This document shows, in pieces, positions 1 through 7,953 of a stretch of DNA of 64,000 nt. The stretch is from positions 2,937,521-3,001,520 of the forward strand of contig LJIE01000001.1 of the NCBI GenBank assembly GCA_001281695.1, written 5' to 3'. The notes under the pieces were generated by a model, which made no database searches, was not told the DNA's origin, and worked only from the letters and a program-made list of their open reading frames with translations. The position numbers and the translations under genes were made by a program. The DNA is from a bacterium 336/3. Its GTDB lineage: Bacteria; Bacteroidota; Bacteroidia; Cytophagales; Thermonemataceae. How positions within the stretch are numbered: position 1 is the stretch's first letter; each line of letters begins with the position of its first letter.

Positions 1-1
1 T

Positions 2-481
2 CTTACTTACAAAGCCAAAGAATTAGGCTACAATCCTGCTGTGATATTGAGTGGTAGAGCCATCAATGATAGCATGGGGGCTTATATTGCAAAGAAAACT
101 GTTCAGAAAATTATTAAACAGGGTAAAAGCCCCTCCGAAACTCGTGTACTTGTGATGGGTGTGACTTTCAAGGAAAATGTGAGTGACATTAGAAACTCAA
201 AAGTAGCTGATGTGATAAGAGAATTGCAATCATTCAGTTTACAAGTAGATGCCATTGACCCTCATGCAGATGCTCTTGAGTTTGAAGAAGAATATGGGCT
301 TTCTCTGGCTAAAAACCCACAAGGGACTTATGATGCTATTGTTTTAGCCGTCAATCATAAAGAATATTTACAACTGTCAGATATGGCTTTTAGCACTTTA
401 GCAAAAGAAAAAGCTCTTTTTGTAGATGTAAAAGGCATTTTCAGGAATAAAATACAAAACATGGAGTATTGGAGTTTGTAG
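2..481 (+). CDS. UDP/GDP-sugar dehydrogenase, C-terminal part (5' end outside window)
   Basis: The last 159 residues of a nucleotide-sugar dehydrogenase of the WecC/TviB/WbpA type, an NAD-dependent enzyme that oxidises UDP-HexNAc or UDP-hexose to the uronate for surface polysaccharide synthesis. The frame is open to the left edge, so the gene starts upstream. Visible family marks are the substrate-binding helix with L-T-Y-K-A-K-E-L-G-Y and the G-R-A-I-N-D-S-M-G motif, then the C-terminal Rossmann-like domain with MGVTFKENVSDIRNS. The catalytic Cys/Lys region lies outside the window. Substrate specificity cannot be told from this part. The gene ends just before a strong hairpin shared with the convergent neighbour. 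It probably belongs to a polysaccharide locus extending leftwards. Confidence 0.9.
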   Translation, partial: LTYKAKELGYNPAVILSGRAINDSMGAYIAKKTVQKIIKQGKSPSETRVLVMGVTFKENVSDIRNSKVADVIRELQSFSLQVDAIDPHADALEFEEEYGLSLAKNPQGTYDAIVLAVNHKEYLQLSDMAFSTLAKEKALFVDVKGIFRNKIQNMEYWSL

Positions 482-496
482 AAGTTTTCTTTAAAT

Positions 497-527
497 AAAA
501 AGACTCATAAAAATTATGAGTCTTTTT
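497..527. terminator. Bidirectional rho-independent terminator
   Basis: Perfect 14-bp inverted repeat (AAAAAGACTCATAA / TTATGAGTCTTTTT) with a 3-nt loop, A-tract on the left and T-tract on the right. It lies between the convergent dehydrogenase gene and the FAD oxidoreductase gene and can terminate both. Confidence 0.85.
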
Positions 528-557
528 ATTTAGTAATGTAGGCATTGAATTATTTTA

Positions 558-1763
558 TCATCCCAATTGTGAGGCTATCCAAGCTGTTGTCCAAGCTGAT
601 TGAAAATTGAAGCCTCCTGTAATTCCGTCTATATCAAGCACTTCACCAGTAAAATACAAATCAGGGTAACGTTTGCTTGACATGGTTTGGGCATTCATCT
701 CTAAAAGGTTTATACCTCCACAAGTAACAAACTCTTCTTTGAAAGTCGTTTTTCCATTTATAACATAGTTATCATACAATAAAACATTTACCAAAGCATT
801 AATTTCTTGCTTTTTTACATCTGCCCATTTCTGATTTTCCTGAATGCCTGCTTTAGCTAGTAAAAAATTCCACAATCGTTTAGGCAGTTCTGTAAAATTG
901 GTATTGGCAATTAAACTTGCTCCTCTCTGATTTTTTAGAGTCATGATTTGTTCTCTCAAAGCATCTTCTTTACTATCAATCCATGCTATTTCTGCTTCAA
1001 ACTGGTATTTTTTTTCAGCAAGTATCCTTGCTCCCCAAGCTGAAAGCCTTAAAATTACAGGCCCACTCATTCCCCAATGTGTAATGAGCAATGCCCCTTT
1101 CTCTTGTAGTTTTGTATCTTTGATGCGTACAGATGCTTTTGTGCTTACCCCCATAAGTTCTGTAATGGGGTTCTTAGGCATATTAAATGTAAATAGAGAA
1201 GGAACTGGTGGCTCAACCAATAATTCTAGTTTACTTAAAAAATTGAAATTCTCTACTTTTGTTTGCCCCCCAACAGCCACAATCACCTTATCAAAATGTA
1301 TTTTTTTAGGATTATTCTTAAACTCTAATAAAAAACCTTTTTCTTGTGGTATGATAGATATTATTTCTGTTTGTATTTGTATTTGAACTTTGTTTTTATG
1401 AGCTTCTTTTAAAAAACAATCTATAATAGTTTGAGAAGAATCTGTAACAGGAAATATTCTCCCATCTCCTTCTACTTTAAGGCGAACACCTCTTTCCTCA
1501 AGCCATGTACACATTTGTGTGGGACTAAACTCATGGAACAATGACTTTAAAAATTTTGAGCCTCTAGGATAAAATTTTGCCAATTCTGAGGGTTTGTGGC
1601 AGTCATGGGTCACATTACATCTGCCTCCACCTGAAACTGCCACTTTTGAAAGTAGTTTAGTTGTTTTTTCAAACAAAAAAACTTGAGCTTGAGGATGATG
1701 AGTACGAATATTAATTGCTGAAAAAAAACCTCCTGCCCCACCACCAATGACTGCTATTTTCAT
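558..1763 (-). CDS. NAD(P)/FAD-dependent oxidoreductase, HI0933/YhiN family
   Basis: 401 residues, normal length for the HI0933/YhiN flavoprotein family, often labelled aminoacetone oxidase family. The N-terminal dinucleotide-binding motif GGGAGG is at residues 7-12, the family signature SGGGRCNVTHD at 44-54, and the C-terminal FAD motif GEVLDIDGITGGFN about 25 residues from the end. It is predicted to be a soluble cytoplasmic FAD enzyme; the physiological substrate of this family is not established. It is transcribed divergently from nothing and lies 6 nt downstream of smpB on the same strand, so the two are probably co-transcribed. Start chosen at the ATG giving MKIAVIGGG directly before the FAD motif. 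Confidence 0.93.
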   Translation of the reverse strand: MKIAVIGGGAGGFFSAINIRTHHPQAQVFLFEKTTKLLSKVAVSGGGRCNVTHDCHKPSELAKFYPRGSKFLKSLFHEFSPTQMCTWLEERGVRLKVEGDGRIFPVTDSSQTIIDCFLKEAHKNKVQIQIQTEIISIIPQEKGFLLEFKNNPKKIHFDKVIVAVGGQTKVENFNFLSKLELLVEPPVPSLFTFNMPKNPITELMGVSTKASVRIKDTKLQEKGALLITHWGMSGPVILRLSAWGARILAEKKYQFEAEIAWIDSKEDALREQIMTLKNQRGASLIANTNFTELPKRLWNFLLAKAGIQENQKWADVKKQEINALVNVLLYDNYVINGKTTFKEEFVTCGGINLLEMNAQTMSSKRYPDLYFTGEVLDIDGITGGFNFQSAWTTAWIASQLG

Positions 1764-1769
1764 AGTTTT

Positions 1770-2237
1770 CTAAAATTTAGTCTTTTCCAGCTCTTTTTTA
1801 GCGTCTTTGGCTTTGAGGTCTTCACGTTTATCATAGAGTTTTTTACCTTTCGCCAGAGCTATTTCCATTTTAGCAAAACCTCTGTCATTGATAAAAAGCC
1901 TTACAGGTATAATCGTAAGCCCTTTATCTTCTAAACCTTTTTCTAATTTTCTGATTTCCTTCTTTTTAAGCAATAATTTTCTTTTACGTAAAGGCTCATG
2001 GTTATAATATGTACCCTCTCCGTATGGTGAAATATGCATTTGTATAATCCAAACCTCACTATCTTCTATATAACAATATGCATTTTGTAATTGTACTTTA
2101 CTTTGTCTGATAGACTTTATTTCTGTACCTGTCAGCATTAAGCCTGCTACATACGTTTCTAAAAAATGATATTCAAAAGATGCTTGTTTATTGCGAATAT
2201 TGACTGTTTTCTGTATTTTTTCTTTTTCCTTTGCCAT
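1770..2237 (-). CDS. smpB: SsrA-binding protein SmpB
   Basis: 155 residues, the usual SmpB length. SmpB binds tmRNA and brings it to stalled ribosomes for trans-translation. Family marks are the oligonucleotide-binding barrel segments GTEIKSIRQ near residue 37, the P-Y-x-x-G segment before YYNHEPLRKRKLLL, and the basic C-terminal tail KREDLKAKDAKKE that normally enters the decoding site. The tmRNA gene itself (ssrA) is not in this window. The gene sits 6 nt upstream of the FAD oxidoreductase gene, suggesting an operon. The ATG start is at the expected N-terminus. Confidence 0.96.
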   Translation of the reverse strand: MAKEKEKIQKTVNIRNKQASFEYHFLETYVAGLMLTGTEIKSIRQSKVQLQNAYCYIEDSEVWIIQMHISPYGEGTYYNHEPLRKRKLLLKKKEIRKLEKGLEDKGLTIIPVRLFINDRGFAKMEIALAKGKKLYDKREDLKAKDAKKELEKTKF

Positions 2238-2338
2238 AATCTCTCATAATATATAAATTTTGGGCTTGCAATTTACATTATTTTTATGCAAATTTTATGC
2301 TTTTAAAGGCTTTTTTTGATTAAAATATCTATGTCTTT

Positions 2339-2812
2339 ATGCCTACTATTCATTTAGAAACACACGTTAATGCCCCTATTGAAATATGCTTTGACCTTTC
2401 AAGAAGTATTGATTTGCACCAGATTTCCACCTCCAAAACCAACGAAAAAGCTATCGCAGGCAAAACTTCAGGACTGATTGAATTAGATGAATTTGTTACA
2501 TGGGAGGCTACTCACCTATTTGTACGCCAAAAACTTACAAGTATCATTTCTAAGTATGAGAAACCTTTTTATTTCAGAGATGAGCAGGTAAAAGGAGCGT
2601 TTAAGTATTTCAAACACGACCACTTTTTTGAAGAAAAAAATGGTAAAACACTTATGAAAGATATTTTTGAGTTTCAAGCCCCTTTGGGTATATTGGGAAG
2701 GCTTGCAGAATGGCTTTTTTTAACAAATTACATGAAGAAATTTCTCATTATCCGAAATAACACCATCAAGGAATATGCTGAAACAGATTTATGGAAGAAT
2801 GTTTTAAAATAA
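2339..2812 (+). CDS. SRPBCC (START-like) family protein
   Basis: 157 residues with the START/Bet v1-like pattern seen in Bacteroidota ligand-binding SRPBCC proteins: HLETHVNAPIEICFDLSRSI at the N-terminus, a central run of beta strands, and a long C-terminal helix (residues ~120-150). Members bind hydrophobic ligands; no substrate can be assigned. No signal peptide is seen, so it is presumably cytoplasmic. It is followed after 6 nt by the cytochrome c lipoprotein gene on the same strand, so the pair is probably one transcription unit. Confidence 0.75.
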   Translation: MPTIHLETHVNAPIEICFDLSRSIDLHQISTSKTNEKAIAGKTSGLIELDEFVTWEATHLFVRQKLTSIISKYEKPFYFRDEQVKGAFKYFKHDHFFEEKNGKTLMKDIFEFQAPLGILGRLAEWLFLTNYMKKFLIIRNNTIKEYAETDLWKNVLK

Positions 2813-2818
2813 AAGTTT

Positions 2819-3601
2819 ATGAATAAATTATTTTTATTATGGTTTGTATTGATTTTTTTATCATGCAAAAATAAAGAACCCGAATGGCATACCTTAAATT
2901 TTGGTGCATTTAAAATCAAAGCCCCTCAAGGCTGGAAGATTATCCCTCAAAAAAGTTTTGATAGTTATTTTGGAAGTTTAAGTGATAATAAAAATACCAT
3001 TTGGTTTGATTATGGCATGTATAGTGTTGATTTTGTTGGGAGAGAAGATAATTACTATCGGCATGCTAAGGATACTGTAAATGGGCTTCTAGCTTCTATT
3101 ACAATCCCTGATACAGCAGGCAAAGGACTTATTTCTATGCATATTGCTAAAATAAAAGAGAATACAAAATTTACAATCTGGACAGAGTCTAAGCAAACAG
3201 AGATGATTCTCAAGATGTATAAAAGTATTATTTTTAAGAACATTGATACATTAAAAAACCCACCTTTATCCTTGAAAAAATTCACCTTTAGCATAAGAGG
3301 AGGTGCAAAAACGCTGTTTGAACAAAATTGTGCAATGTGTCACAAATTAAATGGTTCATATATGACTGGTCCTCCACTTACAAAAGCCATGAGGAATAAA
3401 ACAAGTGAATGGGTATTTAAATTTTTAACATCACAAAAAACTCTTATTGGTAATACTTTTATTTATCAGAATAAAAAATATGATATAATTTGTGGAAATT
3501 TTTCTGATTTTACCAAAAGTGACGTGGAAGCTTTAGTAAATTACATTCAAGGACAAGATAGTTTTGAAGATGAGGATGAGTTTAATCAAAAAGCCCCATA
3601 A
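2819..3601 (+). CDS. Lipoprotein with C-terminal cytochrome c domain
   Basis: 260 residues. A lipoprotein signal ends at the lipobox LSC (Cys16), so the protein is expected on the periplasmic face of a membrane. Residues ~25-140 form an unrecognised domain. Residues ~160-246 are a class I cytochrome c domain with the heme-attachment motif C171-A-M-C174-H175 and the G-P-P-L segment at 184-187. The usual axial Met-Pro near the C-terminus is not present: the aligned segment reads C225-G-N-F-S-D-F before the terminal helix VEALVNYIQ, so Cys225 occupies the Met position. That suggests an unusual or regulatory heme rather than a standard electron carrier, but it is an alignment by eye. It lies downstream of the SRPBCC gene. 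Confidence 0.85.
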   Translation: MNKLFLLWFVLIFLSCKNKEPEWHTLNFGAFKIKAPQGWKIIPQKSFDSYFGSLSDNKNTIWFDYGMYSVDFVGREDNYYRHAKDTVNGLLASITIPDTAGKGLISMHIAKIKENTKFTIWTESKQTEMILKMYKSIIFKNIDTLKNPPLSLKKFTFSIRGGAKTLFEQNCAMCHKLNGSYMTGPPLTKAMRNKTSEWVFKFLTSQKTLIGNTFIYQNKKYDIICGNFSDFTKSDVEALVNYIQGQDSFEDEDEFNQKAP

Positions 3602-3614
3602 GAATTGGGGCTTT
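3590..3614. terminator. Terminator hairpin between convergent genes
   Basis: AAAGCCCCA / TGGGGCTTT, 9-bp stem with a 7-nt loop. The T-rich tail is on the minus strand (TTTTTGATT), so it mainly serves the minus-strand lipoprotein gene. It overlaps the 3' end of the cytochrome gene. Confidence 0.65.
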
Positions 3615-3617
3615 GAG

Positions 3618-4088
3618 TTATTTATCTGAGGGAGTTGCTTTGGTAATTACCATCACATCTCCATCTGGACCATCTTGATACAGAGGCATTCTTTTGGTTG
3701 TGTATTCAATCATAAACCATTTGTTTAAAAGCTTTTTATTGGCTCCAAATCCCTGATTTTCTGATGTAATTTCATTTTTAGGAAGCTCTACAAAAAAATT
3801 AATAGACTTATCTTCATTTCTACCAAATTCAAATTCTTTACCCTTTTCATCTTTGAAATAATTATGTTCTGCATCTCCAAAGGAAAAATCGACAAACTGC
3901 ATTTTAGCAGATTGAGTGCCTTTTTTTTCTTCTTTGGGTGTTTCTGTTTTCTTTTCTTCTTCTTTAGGAGTTTCTTTCTCAGTAGTTGTAGCCACAGAGT
4001 CTTTTTTGGGTGTATCTTCTTTTTTTTCAGCTTCTTTACAAGCTACAAGGCTTATAGATAAGCCTAATACGAAATACAGTGTTCTCAT
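3618..4088 (-). CDS. Lys/Glu-rich lipoprotein, function unknown
   Basis: 156 residues. A lipoprotein signal ends at L-V-A-C (Cys17). Residues ~18-62 are a low-complexity, highly charged K/E/T/P linker with repeats of the type KKETPKEEEKK, as seen in surface or periplasmic tethered proteins. Residues ~63-156 form a small globular domain (KMQFVDFSFGDAEHNYF onward) that I do not recognise. The linker would hold the domain away from the membrane. Long reading frames on the opposite strand here are produced by the purine-rich linker and are not genes. Confidence 0.7.
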   Translation of the reverse strand: MRTLYFVLGLSISLVACKEAEKKEDTPKKDSVATTTEKETPKEEEKKTETPKEEKKGTQSAKMQFVDFSFGDAEHNYFKDEKGKEFEFGRNEDKSINFFVELPKNEITSENQGFGANKKLLNKWFMIEYTTKRMPLYQDGPDGDVMVITKATPSDK

Positions 4089-4115
4089 TTTAATAAAAAT
4101 TTATAGTTGAAAATT

Positions 4116-4886
4116 TTAGTCCCAATATTTTTTTCTTTGTTTCAAGATAAAAAAAATACCTCTTAAAAATATCAGAAAATGATTGAATAAATTCGAAACA
4201 AAGCCATAATGTTTTTTAAGCACCTCATAACGCTCCCACAACGAAGTTTTTCGTTTTTGAGTAGTAAGTCCACCCAAAGAAAAATTAGCAATTACAATTT
4301 CAGTATTGATAATTTTTTGGGCATTTTTCAGGCATTCTATCACCCAATTTACATCCGCTGAGTATTTATATTGTAAATCGTAGAAAGGCACAATACTTTT
4401 TTTAGCAATAAAAGCCTGATGACAAACCACCATTCCTAAGCTTAAAGATTTCCATGTTAGATTTTTAGGTGTTTTTTGAGGTGTTATTTCACTTCTAAGC
4501 CCTAAAGGTTTAAGGGTTTCAGCTTCTAAAATCATGGCTTCACCATAATAAATATCTGCATTTTCTGGCTTTTGAAACACTTTTTCAAGGGTTGTGTGTT
4601 CATAAAAAGTATCGCCTGCATTCATAAATATAATGTATTCGCCTGTTGCATGGCTAATGGCCTTATTCATGGCATCATAAAGTCCTTTATCTGGCTCAGA
4701 AAGCCAAAAATGTATTTTAGATTCGTATTTTTTGATAATTTCTAATGTTTTATCCTTCGATTTTCCATCTATCACCACATATTCGATATGAGGATATGTT
4801 TGAGCAAAAACACTTTCAAATGTTTTTTCTAAATAAGACTCTGCATTATAAGTAACAGTAATGACTGATATTTTGGGTTGATACAT
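4116..4886 (-). CDS. Glycosyltransferase family 2
   Basis: 256 residues from the internal ATG at 4886, giving MYQPKISVITVTYNAESYL, the normal GT2 N-terminus. A GT-A fold glycosyltransferase that uses nucleotide sugars. Visible motifs are VVIDGKSKDKTLE (nucleotide-binding strand), LYDAMNKAI, and MNAGDTFYE, the metal-site region of the WcaE-like GT2 subgroup. The open frame runs 30 codons further upstream, but that stretch contains the terminator of the preceding gene and is not conserved-looking, so I reject the longer start. Acceptor and sugar are unknown; it may serve the same polysaccharide as the dehydrogenase at the left edge. Confidence 0.88.
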   Translation of the reverse strand: MYQPKISVITVTYNAESYLEKTFESVFAQTYPHIEYVVIDGKSKDKTLEIIKKYESKIHFWLSEPDKGLYDAMNKAISHATGEYIIFMNAGDTFYEHTTLEKVFQKPENADIYYGEAMILEAETLKPLGLRSEITPQKTPKNLTWKSLSLGMVVCHQAFIAKKSIVPFYDLQYKYSADVNWVIECLKNAQKIINTEIVIANFSLGGLTTQKRKTSLWERYEVLKKHYGFVSNLFNHFLIFLRGIFFILKQRKKYWD

Positions 4887-4938
4887 CGGTATAAACAATT
4901 TCTCAAAGATAATATAAGAAACATACACCACACAAATA

Positions 4939-4968
4939 AAAGCGTTCTGATATTTACCAGAACGCTTT
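4939..4968 (-). terminator. Terminator of the KTSC gene
   Basis: Perfect 11-bp stem AAAGCGTTCTG / CAGAACGCTTT with an 8-nt loop, directly after the stop of the KTSC-domain gene on the minus strand. It falls inside the 5' extension of the glycosyltransferase frame, supporting the shorter glycosyltransferase start at 4886. Confidence 0.75.
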
Positions 4969-4977
4969 GAATACATC

Positions 4978-5214
4978 TTATTTCTTAGTGGATTTTTTTT
5001 TCTTTTCGATTTTTTTGTAAGCGTAATGGTCTATAATATTTGCCCACATAAACTGCCCCAACGATTTGGCTTTCAGTAAATTCTGAAACACATTTTCAGG
5101 GACGTTGTAATAGGCATAAGTTCCTCCTTTCACAAATTCTACTTCTAAATACCTATCCTGAGAGTCGTAACCAACTGTGGCTAACATACTCGAATGCACA
5201 TTGATTTTATTCAT
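4978..5214 (-). CDS. KTSC domain-containing protein
   Basis: 78 residues, almost entirely a KTSC domain: SSMLATVGYDSQDRYLEVEF followed by G-x-Y-x-Y-x-N-V-P and a C-terminal helix ending in IIDHYAYKKI. The name-giving K-T-S-C tetrad is not conserved as such here (the region reads AKSLGQFMW). These small domains are associated with nucleic-acid metabolism in some lysyl-tRNA synthetase and ParB-like fusions, but no function is proven. A Lys-rich tail follows. Followed by a strong terminator, so it is a monocistronic unit. Confidence 0.78.
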   Translation of the reverse strand: MNKINVHSSMLATVGYDSQDRYLEVEFVKGGTYAYYNVPENVFQNLLKAKSLGQFMWANIIDHYAYKKIEKKKKSTKK

Positions 5215-5298
5215 AATTATTGTCGTTTTAATTACATCAGTAAAGATATTTACTTACTCCGTAATATTTTTGAGCAATAAAAAATTTAAAAAGATTTT

Positions 5299-5332
5299 TT
5301 TGATAGAATTTCATCTTAAAAGTGTATTTTTG
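5299..5332 (+). promoter_or_regulatory. Bacteroidota-type promoter for the TTG-start gene at 5352
   Basis: TTTG at 5299-5302 and a -7 box TATTTTTG (TAnnTTTG) at 5325-5332, spacer 22 nt. It lies 19 nt before the start codon of the unknown gene at 5352. Confidence 0.5.
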
Positions 5333-5351
5333 TTACAAACCCTGATGCATT

Positions 5352-5813
5352 TTGGAAACCTTACAAGAAATTGCTTTATTTTTAGATACCCCTGTTTTTT
5401 TGATTCAGGAAGGTAAAAGTCTCCTTTCTGACACTATAAACACTCAGACAGAACTTCTTTTTATTTTTGAAAATACCACAGACAAGGACTTTAAGAATAA
5501 ACAAGGCGAAAGGGTTTTGGATAAACTCATGCAGGCTCTTGTGGCTAAATATCCCACTCTTAGCGATATACCCAAAACTGAAATTGTAGCAGAAAAAAAT
5601 ATGGATTGGAATTTTTCAGATACTAATCTCAAAAAAGTGATTGTATTTAGTGAAAAAATTGCCAAACAATTAAGCCTTCAAAATCCTGTATATCAGATTT
5701 TTGAACAAAAAAATATTTCTTTCGTCATATCTAAACCCTTAGAAATGATTGAAACCCAAGTTGAAGAAAAAAAAACTCTTTGGAATACTCTTTTACAGTT
5801 TTTTGAGGGGTAA
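5352..5813 (+). CDS. Conserved-looking hypothetical protein (153 aa), TTG start
   Basis: 153 residues with no signal peptide or membrane segment. An in-frame stop lies at 5343 and there is no ATG before residue 60, so translation most likely starts at TTG 5352 (METLQEIALF). The layout is a small alpha/beta protein with a central VVIVFSEK-like strand and a C-terminal helix EEKKTLWNTLLQFFEG. The size and the closing Leu-Trp-x-x-Leu motif loosely recall the replication clamp-loader psi subunit, but this is only a faint resemblance and no assignment is made. The next gene follows after 2 nt, so the two are probably co-transcribed and translationally linked. Confidence 0.65.
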   Translation: METLQEIALFLDTPVFLIQEGKSLLSDTINTQTELLFIFENTTDKDFKNKQGERVLDKLMQALVAKYPTLSDIPKTEIVAEKNMDWNFSDTNLKKVIVFSEKIAKQLSLQNPVYQIFEQKNISFVISKPLEMIETQVEEKKTLWNTLLQFFEG

Positions 5814-5815
5814 CA

Positions 5816-6496
5816 ATGGCTTTTATTCTTCCTAAAAACACTGTGTTTCCTGATTTTTCTAAAGAAGAATTAGAAAGCTATGGTTTGATGCCATTACAGC
5901 AAAAATTAACAGAAGTATTTTTAAGAAAAATCACTCCTCAAGAATTTATTCCCTATTTTTTGGAACATAAAGAAATTCTTATTGGCTTATTATTACCTCA
6001 TCGTGGGCTGAAGGGACGCTTAGAGTATTTACTCCAATTAGGCAATGAATTACAAATTTTCGATATTTTTTTAGTACTATATGAATTATCTGATTTACAA
6101 GATATTGAAAAAGAAATATTAAAGATTTATCAGGAAGGTAAAATACTACTACCTTCAAATATCATTGTTAAAAATACAGGCTCCTATATGGATGGTGGTA
6201 GTATGGGGGTCTGTTGTACTAATTTAGACACGAATAAAGATTTTAATATATTTTTTCAACATTATAATTGGACACTTTCTAAAAATCCTCAAATGCTTTC
6301 AGGAGCTATTTATTATGATGGTTGGATAGTACCTATTAGAAGTCCGTTAGAAACACAAATATTGCAATTGCTTGAAGATTATTTCTATACAATTAGGAAT
6401 AATTTAGAAAAGGAAATTGTTTCAAACTATCTAAATTTTATTCGTTCTGATGATTATTTAGAACTTGCTCGTGTATTGGGTAGATTAGAGGTTTAA
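5816..6496 (+). CDS. Hypothetical protein (226 aa)
   Basis: 226 residues, soluble, not recognised. It begins MAFILPKNTVFPDFSKEEL and is rich in leucine helices in the first 110 residues, followed by a more polar segment with G-S-Y-M-D-G-G-S-M-G-V-C-C near residue 131, which looks like a loop with two adjacent cysteines, then helices to the end. Starts 2 nt after the preceding gene. Codon use matches the neighbours, so it looks like a real lineage-specific gene. Confidence 0.6.
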   Translation: MAFILPKNTVFPDFSKEELESYGLMPLQQKLTEVFLRKITPQEFIPYFLEHKEILIGLLLPHRGLKGRLEYLLQLGNELQIFDIFLVLYELSDLQDIEKEILKIYQEGKILLPSNIIVKNTGSYMDGGSMGVCCTNLDTNKDFNIFFQHYNWTLSKNPQMLSGAIYYDGWIVPIRSPLETQILQLLEDYFYTIRNNLEKEIVSNYLNFIRSDDYLELARVLGRLEV

Positions 6497-6591
6497 TTTT
6501 CCATTCATCATCATGAAATTCTATTTTCTATTATTTTGATAATTGTTATTTTTATGAAAATACTTTAAATTTCTAAAACTTTTAAAGTTTT

Positions 6592-7353
6592 ATGAAAACT
6601 CTAACCTGTACATTATCATTTTTCTTACTTATTGCCCAATTTTCTGCATTTGGACAAAATATTGACAAAGTCAAAGGTATACTTGCAAATAAGAGTTTTA
6701 CAAAACTAGATACTTATTTGATTAATTTTTGTGCAAAAAATCCCAATGCTCAGTATAGCCAAGAAATAAACAGACAGATAATTTCATCATATTATGAAAT
6801 TATAGTCTTTTTTAAAGAATCTGTACCCACTGAAATAGAAAGAATATCAAAAGTTTATCCATATAAAATTTATATGTTGGTAAAAGATGATAAGATTATT
6901 TATTTTAAAATCGAAAATCATCAAAAACCTAAAAATATCAAAATAGAAGAGATATTTTCAAATAAAGCAACTATACAAACATTTGAGAAGGCTTATTTAC
7001 TTACCTATAATCGTAAAGTTACCATTAATGATTTTTTTAAAACAAATATTGTTTATGGCTATTCTTGTGGTTATGCGGGTACTAAAACCGAATATGGAAT
7101 CAAACAGAGCAAACTTATTGAATTAAAAAATACTGAAGAATTGGAACAGTGGTTGGCTTCACCCATTCCCGAAATACAAGTATATGCAGTGGCTGGTTTC
7201 TATAAATTAAAACAACAAGGTTATCAGCCGACACCTAAACAACTTTCACTTATTAAACTTATCAAATCAAAAAAAGGAACTATCAATACTTGTCATGGGT
7301 GTATTTATATGAGAGAAGAAATTCAATTTGCTACACAGGATTTTGAGTTCTAA
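6592..7353 (+). CDS. Secreted hypothetical protein (253 aa)
   Basis: 253 residues with a Sec signal peptide (MKTLTCTLSFFLLIAQFSAFGQ, cleavage after FGQ region), so predicted periplasmic or outer surface. The mature part has an N-terminal helical region, a central YGYSCGYAGTKTEYG segment and a C-terminal helix-rich part ending in C-H-G-C-I-Y-M near residue 240. The C-x-x-C pair and the earlier Cys could form disulfides or a metal site. I do not recognise the family. It stands alone with about 95 nt of AT-rich DNA upstream. Confidence 0.6.
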   Translation: MKTLTCTLSFFLLIAQFSAFGQNIDKVKGILANKSFTKLDTYLINFCAKNPNAQYSQEINRQIISSYYEIIVFFKESVPTEIERISKVYPYKIYMLVKDDKIIYFKIENHQKPKNIKIEEIFSNKATIQTFEKAYLLTYNRKVTINDFFKTNIVYGYSCGYAGTKTEYGIKQSKLIELKNTEELEQWLASPIPEIQVYAVAGFYKLKQQGYQPTPKQLSLIKLIKSKKGTINTCHGCIYMREEIQFATQDFEF

Positions 7354-7398
7354 GCTTTTATTTCTTTTATAAAAATTTCATTATCATATGTAAACCCA

Positions 7399-7953
7399 TT
7401 ATTTTTCAACTATTTGAAAATATTTGGTAGGAACATGGTCTGTCAGCCAAACGCCATTATCAGAAATAAAAAATTCAAAACCATCTTGATGCATTTGTAG
7501 AGCTTTTACTTCTAAAATCACCAATTTTCCATGCCTTTGCCCAACTTTGGTGGCTGTTTGAGTATCAGCACTAAGGTGTACATGCTGTCTTTGACGTTTT
7601 TCAAGACCTGTTTTAAAAATAGACTCTATATGTTGCTCAGCAGTACCATGATACAACATTTCGGGTGGCTCTTGAGCAGTATAACCCAATTCTACTTCGA
7701 TGGAATGCCCTTGACTTGCTCTGATTTTTGTACAATCTTCATTAAAAGCATATCGTTTTTTATTGTTGTTTTCTACAATGTATTTGAGCTTCTCAAAATC
7801 AATCCTATTCCCCTTTTTATTACAGCCCGCAATGAGTTGATCTACATCAGCCCAGCCATTCTCATCTAATTTAATACCTATTATTTCAGGTTGATGTCTG
7901 AGAACAAGGCTCAAAAATTTTCCCAGTTTTAATGCTTCTTTATCACTAATCAT
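7399..7953 (-). CDS. kptA: RNA 2'-phosphotransferase (Tpt1/KptA)
   Basis: 184 residues, the usual size. Tpt1/KptA transfers an internal RNA 2'-phosphate to NAD+, giving ADP-ribose 1'',2''-cyclic phosphate and nicotinamide. Motifs are LSLVLRHQPE (Arg19-His20), KKRYAF (Arg67), RASQGHS at 78-84, YHGT at 101-104, RQRQHVHLS (residues 120-128) and GQRHG at 138-142. The Arg-His-Arg-Arg active-site tetrad of the family therefore appears complete. The bacterial role is unsettled, since bacteria do not splice tRNAs by the yeast pathway; a homologue from the Cytophagales member Runella slithyformis is well studied. The start overlaps the preceding lipoprotein gene by 8 nt. Confidence 0.95.
   Translation of the reverse strand: MISDKEALKLGKFLSLVLRHQPEIIGIKLDENGWADVDQLIAGCNKKGNRIDFEKLKYIVENNNKKRYAFNEDCTKIRASQGHSIEVELGYTAQEPPEMLYHGTAEQHIESIFKTGLEKRQRQHVHLSADTQTATKVGQRHGKLVILEVKALQMHQDGFEFFISDNGVWLTDHVPTKYFQIVEK

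Noticed and set aside
943-1386. 147-codon plus-strand frame inside the FAD oxidoreductase gene
   Set aside because: Shadow of a well-supported gene on the other strand, no known domain, and no promoter.
3864-4110. Two Phe/Ser-rich plus-strand frames opposite the Lys/Glu-rich lipoprotein
   Set aside because: They are the complement of a purine-rich linker (K/E codons become F/S/L codons) and have no independent coding signal.
4887-4976. 30-residue N-terminal extension of the GT2 glycosyltransferase
   Set aside because: The region contains the terminator hairpin of the upstream gene, and the GT2 family starts at the K-I-S-V-I-T-V strand.
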